Below are positions 57,665 through 64,000 of a stretch of DNA of 64,000 nucleotides, piece after piece. The notes below the pieces were generated by a model. The model saw nothing but the letters and a program-made list of their open reading frames with translations. It made no database searches and was not told where the DNA came from. The position numbers and the translations under genes are program-made. This DNA is from Aurantiochytrium sp. KH105 (taxonomy: Eukaryota > Sar > Bigyra > Thraustochytrida > Thraustochytriidae): positions 434,001-498,000 of the forward strand of contig BGKB01000020.1 of NCBI GenBank assembly GCA_003116975.1. The letters are read 5' to 3'. Numbering within the stretch: position 1 is the stretch's first letter; each line of letters starts with the position of its first letter.

Positions 57665-60600
57665 TCAAAAGGCTTCTTCTACGGTATCCTCGTCGACTCC
57701 AGCAAGAGTTTTACGGCAATACTCGCCCAGACTGCGGCCCACCGCGGCCGAGGAGATGCCCTTGATCACCGCCTTGAGCACTTCCGGGTCCGAGCGCACT
57801 TGCGTCACAGCCAAGAGAGCCTGATCAGCTGCAGCGCGCAACTTGGGCTCCTTGGTGGCGGCAAAGATATCTGGGGCCACGCGCGAACCATATGCTTTCA
57901 TCAGCTCCGGGTTCAGGCGCGAAGCACGCTTCAAAGCCTGCATCGCGCCAATGCGAACATCCATGAGCTTGTCCTTGAGACCACTCAAGAGCCTCTCCAC
58001 GAGACTGTCGGTGACCTTCGGCGCAGTGTCAGCGCCGACGCTCGCGAGCCAGGCGCCACAGGCATTGAGCGCCTCCTCGCGCAACGTCGGGTTATCCAGC
58101 GAGACGCCATGCGCCCACGTCTCTTCGACAATGTCCTTGAACCAGCCCGGCGCATTCTCGCTTCCCAACAATAGGTCTGTGCAAGACGATGCCGCCGCAC
58201 CCACGAGCAGACACGGCGTGTGAACGCTGGCCCAAGACCCGGCGGACGGTGCCGCGTCCTCGCGAAGCGAATCGACGCGCTTTCGCACGGCGACCTCAAA
58301 AGCCTGCGCGCCCTGCTCGACGTGCTTGAGCACACGCGCCAAACAGATGCTCGACTGCTTGCGGATTGCCGCGTGGCGGTTAAAGAGGAGATTCTCCGAC
58401 TCCATTTTGCCTGCGCACTTGCCAAGCACGGGCTGCGTTGCCTTGGCGCCCGAGATGAGAAGCACGCCAGAAAGTGCCTCTAGAACCGAAAGGCGCACGC
58501 CGGAGTCCGTCTCGGGCGCCACAGCCGTGTTTCCAAGGTCGTTTACAAGAGGATCCACGCGTGTGCCGATCTTGATGAGCTTTTTCAAGGCAGCGGTGCC
58601 GTTGTCCCGCACGCGCGTGTGCTCGCTGTTGAGCGCCTTGACAAATGTCGTCTGTAACTGCGGGAGAAAAGGGCGCAAGAGAGGCCCTCCCTTGTCGAGG
58701 AGCTTGCTCAGCGTCTGCAAAATTGCGACCTTGACCTGCCAAGGAAAACGATCTCCGACGATACGAATAAGAGGACCCGTGATCTTGATGACAAAGGGGC
58801 GAAGCGCTGCAGGCGAGGTCAAGTCAACGAGCTCGCCGAGTCCCAGTGCAGCGCTCTCGCGTTGCTCTGCAGAACCGTTCATGAGGGCGTGCTGGTAGAG
58901 AGGCAGCAGTGGCTCGAGACCCTTGGGCAGGCAAAGCCCGGGCAGCACGTAGTTGGCCGCCTCATTTCGATCCTTGAGGCGATACTTGGCGTCGGAGGCC
59001 ACGCTCTTGAGCATGCTACGGATGAAGTCGAGCTGGCCCAGGAGGGTATCCTGCGGTGTAGCCTTGATGACGCTAGAAAACGCCTTCCAGGACTCGGTGA
59101 GAAGGACCTTGTCCTCTTCCATGCTCGAAAAGCGCTTGATGAGCTCCTTGAGAATGGCGGCAAGGTGATCCGAAAAGTCTGCCTCAGTCGTTGCGCAAAA
59201 GGTGCCGAGCATGGCGACCACGACACGCTTCTCCTCTGTCGACTTTGACTCTACGAGGACGTTGAGGAGTCCGGGCACAAGCCAGGCCACACGCTCCTCC
59301 TCGATGCTTTGCAGCATTGAACACGTGGCGTCCCAGACGTGTGTCATGTCCTCTTCGTGTGCGCCACCGGGACCGCCCGCGCCCTTGACGAGCTCGCGCA
59401 AGCAAAATCCCTGAATTTTGTCCACGTAAAAGTGCAGCACCGGCGAAATCGTTTCACACACTGCACCGAGCGCCTTGGCATGGAACGGCGTCATGGGTGA
59501 GACCAAGAGCTTGGGCAGGAGCAGCGGCATGATCTCGCGACTGCGGAGCGCGAGGATCTTGGTGAGGCCCTCGAGGGCCCGCTCGCCTTCCTCGTTGTCC
59601 AGACCCGAGGCCTCGAGGCTCGTGAGCATGTTAGGAACGATTTCGTTCATTGCCACAGAGCCAACCTGGCGGTAGAGAGCGCCAAAGGCCTCGGCAGCGG
59701 CCTCCTGGACGTCCTCGTCCTCGTCGCTGAGACCGCTTTGTACCGCCGGGAGAAGGCGCGGCACGAAGCCTTCGAGCTGCTTTCTGCTCGCGGCCTCGAT
59801 GACGGCCAGCAAACCGAGCGCGATACCTGCGCGCGTGTCGGCATCGTCGCTCTTGAAACCATCCTGGATGATGGGGATGATATCGGGGAGAACGCGCTCT
59901 CCGAGCTTGCGCACGATGTCGCCAAGACTACGACCTGCAGCCATGCGCTTGTCATCCGACTCTCCGGACAGCCCGGCGACGATCTTGTCCATGAGCGGCT
60001 TGAGAATCTCCTTGAGCGCGCGACCGGTGTTGACGACAAGGTTCTTCCAGACCTTGAGAGCGCTTTGGCGCACGACGGCCGAACGATCCGTGCGCATAAG
60101 GTACACGGACGCAAGCACATCTTTGCGTTTTTCCTCGCCAAGGGCCTTGCCAAGAGCAGCATCAAAGTTCGCATCCACAACAGCTGTGGCGCGCCGCAGA
60201 GCGTGCTTTCCGCTTTGGGCGCCGCCCTGGGCGCCGCCCTTGGTCTCCTCTTCATCCTCGCTGTCTGTCATGTCCGCGTCGTCCTCGTCGTCAGCCTCTT
60301 GGAAGGCCTCGCGCGCTTGACGTGCGGCCGCCACGGCCTCGGCGCTTCCGCCGACGCGATACAGGAGATCGCCAAGCAAATGGACGGAGCTCTGGCGCAC
60401 GCGCCACTTTTCGTCCTCGAGGCCTTCCTCCAACACAGGCAGGAGCATGTGCGTATGCTCGATCGCATGCTGTTCCACGATAACCTGACCGGCGCGCATG
60501 GACACGTCGCGCACAAACTCGGACTCGTCCGCGAGGCCGTTGACCACAATGGGCAACTCGCGCGTCACAAACTGCTCGTTCTTCTTTACGCCAAGTACAG

Positions 60601-63600
60601 GGGGCAGAAACACCATCACCCAAACCACGCCCTCGCGCACCGGAGGGGCGTTTGCGTAGGCCATGGGGAAAACGTTCTCGTTGAGCACACGCAGCATAAA
60701 CTCGTCGCCAAGCGCAACAATGACCTCCACAAGACCTTGTGCACCGCCTGATCGCTCCACGGGGGAGGTGTCGCTGCGCGAGGTCTCGAGCAGCCATTGC
60801 AGCAAGTTGGCAAAGTCAGGCAGGCCCTCGCCAAGACCGCTGGTGAGGGTGCCCAGGGCCTTTGCAGCAGTCGAGCGGACGCCCGGAATGGGGTCCACAA
60901 GGACCTTGCGCAGAACAGGCATCAAGTCCTCGACGTAAGGGAGCACAGCTTTGACGTCCGAGATCATCGAGCACATATTGCCCGTAATCAGGGCTGCCTT
61001 TTTCTTTGTCTCGGCGGAGCGCTCGTTGAGTCCACGATCGAGAACAGGCACGATGAGAGCCAGCGACGGGGCATCGACCATATGCACGAAGCGCGTGCGG
61101 TGAAGAGCGTCGACGCACGGGGCCGTCTTGGTGTCTGGGTGTGTGAGCGCGCGCTTGAGGGTTGGCACCAAAGCTTGGATCTCCGGGTTCTGAATCACAG
61201 ATCCAATGTCCTTGAGCGCCTTGCTGCCCGCAACGCGCACCTTGGCGTGCGTATCTGTGAGCGAGGAGACAAGCGTCGGGACAACCTGAGGGAGGGCCGC
61301 AGCAAGCTGCTTGCGCGCGCAAAAAGCCATAGATCCCAGCATACGAATCGCGGCTTGCTTGGTGCGCCATGCAGGATCGTCAATGGCCTTGAGAAGCGTC
61401 GGCAGGATGAGCTTGACACCGTGTCCGCTGAGACGCGCCATGATCGCGCGAGAGGCATCTTGCGCCGCGTTGCGCACGGGCTTTTTGGCGTCAGCAAAGC
61501 ACTGGAGCAGCGAGGGCAAGACGCCAATCACGTACGGCTCAAAGAGCATGCCGAGAGACGAGCACAAGGCCTCGAGGACCATGAGGCCGCCCTGTCGGAC
61601 CTCGGTGTGCGTGGACTTGCATGCGGCCTCAATACGAGGCACCACATTGTTCTTTTTCAGGACAGTGATGCCAAGACCCTTGACGACACTTCCGACGCCA
61701 AGAGCGGCACCACGGCGCTCGGCGTACGAAGACTTGCCCGCTGCTTCGGTATCAAGAATGAAGGCCGGGCCATCGTCCTCGTCGTCCTCATCCTCTCCTT
61801 CAGCGCCTGCCTCCTTTTCAGGTGCGGGCGCCACGAGGGTGGCGCGCAGCATCAGCAGGTCGACATATTCGGCGCCACGTTCTTTCACCTTGGCGGCCTT
61901 CATGAGCGGCGGCAGACACTTTGTCGCAGCGAGCTGGACGGCTTCGTTCGGGGTTCGCAGAGCTTCCACAAGGCTCTCGGCAATCCGCGGGATGCGCTCG
62001 TCTGTCTTGTCAAGAAACGAGGCGAGCGAGCCAACGAGAATCACTGCGCCTTCGCGCTGCCAGTCCATCTCGGCCTCACCCGACTTTTGCTTTGACCCCT
62101 TGCCTGATGCCTTGTCCTCGCGCAAGTAGGGCTCGAGCATGGGTAGCAGTTGGTCAATCATGTGCTTGCCGTACGTGCTTACAAGCTGCATACCGGATTC
62201 CAAAAAGGTTTGGCGCACCAGGCCATCATTGTCCCGAAGGCCTTGGTCGCAAATGAAGGCAAAGGCGCTCTTGGCCTGGTCTGCACTGAGCACGCCACCC
62301 TCTCCGTCTGAATCGGCGCACGCAAGCAGGGTCGTGGCTACGCCCTGGCGCGGTCGCCTGCGCTTTTCCTGTTTGGCAAGCTTCTTTGCCTCGGCATCTC
62401 GGTCAATGAACTTGGGCTTACTGGACGCCTCGTTGTCCTCCTCTTGGGCCAAGCGCAATTTTTCCGTGTAGAGAGACACAAGAGCTTCGATCGCCTTTTC
62501 TCCCGTGTCCGGGTGCTCCTCGATACCGGCCGCAATCGATTTGGACGCCTGGCGGCGCACATGCGCGTACTCGTGCGATAGAAGAGCCACATAGGGTTCG
62601 AGGTAGGTGACAGGGAAGCGGGCCTGGGTCTGCTCGACCAGTTCGCGTGCCAGCCCACGCGCCTCTTCATCGTCATCGACGGCAACAAGCCAGATGCGCG
62701 CGACCAGAGAGGCGTGCGCACGCGAGGAAAGACCCTGGGGGGACTTTGCCGCGGCCAAAAGAGCACCGAGCGTAGCACGGCGCACCTCAGGAGACTCGGA
62801 CAAGAGTCCATCTTCGGAGATAACGAGCTCGAAGAGATCTGTATCCATGAGAGGAGGCGGGGCACTGCAGAGACGGCTCATGACGTCTGCCGGGGAAGGC
62901 ATGGCTCCGGGGAGCACGAGGCAAGCGCGCAAGAGGGCACGCATGGACTGCAGACGAAGAACATCGACAGCGGCCAGCGTGTTTGCGTGAAGATTGATGA
63001 GCCCAACGGCGCGCTCCACAGAATCCACCGGGGCTTCCATAAAGTCCATGTAGCCCTCGTACGGGTTGCTTCGCTTGGTGGGCTTGACGGAGGCGGCGGG
63101 CTCCGATTCAGGACCATTGCCATTCTCGGGTGCTTCAGGCTCGTTCTTGCTGGCCTTGGTTTTCTTCTTATCCTTTTTCTTTTTGTCCTTGCCATCCTTG
63201 TCCTTGCCGTCCTTGTCCTTTTTCTTCTTCGATTTGGGCTTCTTTTCCTTTTCTTCGGCCTTTTCGTCGTCGTCGTCGTCGTCGGCATCATCGTCATCGT
63301 CCTCGCCGCTCACCACAAAGGTTGCCCAGAGCACGAGAATCTCAGGATCGAGCGCAAGGCCAACGATGGTGAAGCGCATGACAGGAAACAAGAGGTCAAG
63401 GAGACCAGCGGTGAGCGGCTGATGATGGCCATCTTCGGCAAGGCCGCACGCTTCCATGAAGAGAACACGGCATGCCTCGCCCAGATGCACGAGACAGCCA
63501 GGACGTGTGTCCTCGCGAAGTGCCATCTGCAGCGCGAGCGCCAAAAAGTCAGCATTGCGTTGGACCGCCTCATTGGGCCCGGTAGACAGGAGCGCAGAGA

Positions 63601-64000
63601 GAACATCTTGCATGTCATCCAAGACGAGCGGAGCGTTGCTAATAGGGAAACAGGCGTTGGCAAAGACATTCATGTCACGGTGAACAACCGCGGCAGAAAC
63701 ATCTCTGCAGAGGGCCACAAGGAGGTCCAAGGCTTGACGCGCTGCCGCGGCGACGGGGACCATACGCTCGCGAAGCTCGGTCTCGGCCTGGAGTTCGCGA
63801 GCGATGAGTTTTTCGTCGAAACGGTCCTCGAGGCTCGTCGCGGCGCCCTGGGCGCCGGCGCCGGCGGCGCCTTGCTCGGCGGCCTTCTTTTTTGCCTCGA
63901 GTTCCTCGCGAACCTGCATCTCCCAAATTTCATCCTCGGTCATGTAGCGCGTGTCCATCTTTTGCTTTCCAGCTGCGCCGCTCTTGGCTCCACCGGCGGA
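57665..64000 (-). CDS. GCN1: GCN1, partial (5' end outside window)
   Basis: At least 2111 residues; the frame continues without a stop to the right edge, so the start lies beyond 64000. GCN1 binds ribosomes and the kinase GCN2 and is needed to activate GCN2 upon amino-acid starvation and ribosome collision. The N-terminal visible part TEDEIWEMQVREELEAKKKA with ELQAETELRERMVPVAAAAR matches the region before the eEF3-like block. Long HEAT-repeat arrays follow, including the eEF3-like region (GALLKNN-type FARKQLAAALPQVVPTLVSS) and the C-terminal GCN2 RWD-binding region (SGLKDKLMDVRIGAMQALKR near the end). A lysine/aspartate low-complexity insertion sits at about 63120-63320 (DDDDDDEKAEEKEKKPKSKK). 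The stop at 57665 is normal, so the C-terminus is complete. Confidence 0.95.
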   Translation of the reverse strand, partial: SAGGAKSGAAGKQKMDTRYMTEDEIWEMQVREELEAKKKAAEQGAAGAGAQGAATSLEDRFDEKLIARELQAETELRERMVPVAAAARQALDLLVALCRDVSAAVVHRDMNVFANACFPISNAPLVLDDMQDVLSALLSTGPNEAVQRNADFLALALQMALREDTRPGCLVHLGEACRVLFMEACGLAEDGHHQPLTAGLLDLLFPVMRFTIVGLALDPEILVLWATFVVSGEDDDDDADDDDDDEKAEEKEKKPKSKKKKDKDGKDKDGKDKKKKDKKKTKASKNEPEAPENGNGPESEPAASVKPTKRSNPYEGYMDFMEAPVDSVERAVGLINLHANTLAAVDVLRLQSMRALLRACLVLPGAMPSPADVMSRLCSAPPPLMDTDLFELVISEDGLLSESPEVRRATLGALLAAAKSPQGLSSRAHASLVARIWLVAVDDDEEARGLARELVEQTQARFPVTYLEPYVALLSHEYAHVRRQASKSIAAGIEEHPDTGEKAIEALVSLYTEKLRLAQEEDNEASSKPKFIDRDAEAKKLAKQEKRRRPRQGVATTLLACADSDGEGGVLSADQAKSAFAFICDQGLRDNDGLVRQTFLESGMQLVSTYGKHMIDQLLPMLEPYLREDKASGKGSKQKSGEAEMDWQREGAVILVGSLASFLDKTDERIPRIAESLVEALRTPNEAVQLAATKCLPPLMKAAKVKERGAEYVDLLMLRATLVAPAPEKEAGAEGEDEDDEDDGPAFILDTEAAGKSSYAERRGAALGVGSVVKGLGITVLKKNNVVPRIEAACKSTHTEVRQGGLMVLEALCSSLGMLFEPYVIGVLPSLLQCFADAKKPVRNAAQDASRAIMARLSGHGVKLILPTLLKAIDDPAWRTKQAAIRMLGSMAFCARKQLAAALPQVVPTLVSSLTDTHAKVRVAGSKALKDIGSVIQNPEIQALVPTLKRALTHPDTKTAPCVDALHRTRFVHMVDAPSLALIVPVLDRGLNERSAETKKKAALITGNMCSMISDVKAVLPYVEDLMPVLRKVLVDPIPGVRSTAAKALGTLTSGLGEGLPDFANLLQWLLETSRSDTSPVERSGGAQGLVEVIVALGDEFMLRVLNENVFPMAYANAPPVREGVVWVMVFLPPVLGVKKNEQFVTRELPIVVNGLADESEFVRDVSMRAGQVIVEQHAIEHTHMLLPVLEEGLEDEKWRVRQSSVHLLGDLLYRVGGSAEAVAAARQAREAFQEADDEDDADMTDSEDEEETKGGAQGGAQSGKHALRRATAVVDANFDAALGKALGEEKRKDVLASVYLMRTDRSAVVRQSALKVWKNLVVNTGRALKEILKPLMDKIVAGLSGESDDKRMAAGRSLGDIVRKLGERVLPDIIPIIQDGFKSDDADTRAGIALGLLAVIEAASRKQLEGFVPRLLPAVQSGLSDEDEDVQEAAAEAFGALYRQVGSVAMNEIVPNMLTSLEASGLDNEEGERALEGLTKILALRSREIMPLLLPKLLVSPMTPFHAKALGAVCETISPVLHFYVDKIQGFCLRELVKGAGGPGGAHEEDMTHVWDATCSMLQSIEEERVAWLVPGLLNVLVESKSTEEKRVVVAMLGTFCATTEADFSDHLAAILKELIKRFSSMEEDKVLLTESWKAFSSVIKATPQDTLLGQLDFIRSMLKSVASDAKYRLKDRNEAANYVLPGLCLPKGLEPLLPLYQHALMNGSAEQRESAALGLGELVDLTSPAALRPFVIKITGPLIRIVGDRFPWQVKVAILQTLSKLLDKGGPLLRPFLPQLQTTFVKALNSEHTRVRDNGTAALKKLIKIGTRVDPLVNDLGNTAVAPETDSGVRLSVLEALSGVLLISGAKATQPVLGKCAGKMESENLLFNRHAAIRKQSSICLARVLKHVEQGAQAFEVAVRKRVDSLREDAAPSAGSWASVHTPCLLVGAAASSCTDLLLGSENAPGWFKDIVEETWAHGVSLDNPTLREEALNACGAWLASVGADTAPKVTDSLVERLLSGLKDKLMDVRIGAMQALKRASRLNPELMKAYGSRVAPDIFAATKEPKLRAAADQALLAVTQVRSDPEVLKAVIKGISSAAVGRSLGEYCRKTLAGVDEDTVEEAF

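Noticed and set aside
1-64000. Transposons or virus-derived elements
   Set aside because: No reverse transcriptase, integrase, transposase, capsid or long terminal repeats were recognised on either strand.

Overview
The window looks like nuclear DNA from a GC-rich, gene-dense, mostly intron-poor flagellated protist. The gene set includes eEF3, the radial-spoke protein RSP3, a WD40/EF-hand protein of axonemal type, a Mis18-type centromere factor, RECQL4 with a Sld2-like N-terminus, a large GCN1 and many EGF/LRR/STP-rich surface proteins. This would fit a stramenopile, most likely a thraustochytrid (labyrinthulomycete). That placement is inference from gene content and base composition; no marker gene fixes it. 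One run of N (32793-33097) shows it is a scaffolded assembly.

Layout. 1-6.5 kb: an EGF-like multi-pass membrane protein, SBDS with a zinc-finger tail, a membrane-anchored histidine phosphatase and a small acidic protein. 6.6-13 kb: an AVL9-type DENN protein fused to MORN repeats, an unknown helical protein and mitochondrial uS17m. 13-21 kb: a 1720-residue WD40/EF-hand protein divergent from RSP3. 21-29 kb: a Mis18-like protein divergent from a Zn2Cys6 + dCTP-pyrophosphatase fusion, an IQ-motif protein, and an EXD3/mut-7-like nuclease carrying a YbaK domain. 29.4-32.3 kb: a repeat-rich leader region in front of eEF3. 32.3-34.8 kb: eEF3, broken by the assembly gap and followed by a decayed copy of its own 3' end. 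34.8-37.5 kb: a 17-exon LRR gene with one repeat per exon. 38.6-46 kb: an acetyltransferase, a tetraspanin-like protein, a WG-repeat surface protein and a small knottin-like membrane protein. 46.4-64 kb: a TFIIB-like protein with a zinc finger, a bHLH factor, RECQL4, an AIF-like oxidoreductase and the C-terminal two thirds or more of GCN1, which runs off the right edge.

Functional themes. Translation and its quality control are represented by SBDS, eEF3, GCN1 and uS17m; the flagellum by WD40/EF-hand and RSP3; genome maintenance by RECQL4, Mis18 and the dCTPase fusion; the cell surface by LRR-GPI, WG-propeller, knottin-like and EGF-like proteins. Every intron I could place (18 in all) lies in the three signal-peptide genes and is phase 2. 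Two signals stand out. One is the LRR gene, with fifteen internal exons all exactly 69 bp. The other is an array of CAAGT motifs about 21 bp apart in the divergent promoter at 45.99-46.36 kb. I saw no transposons, virus-like elements, rRNA, convincing tRNA or CRISPR.
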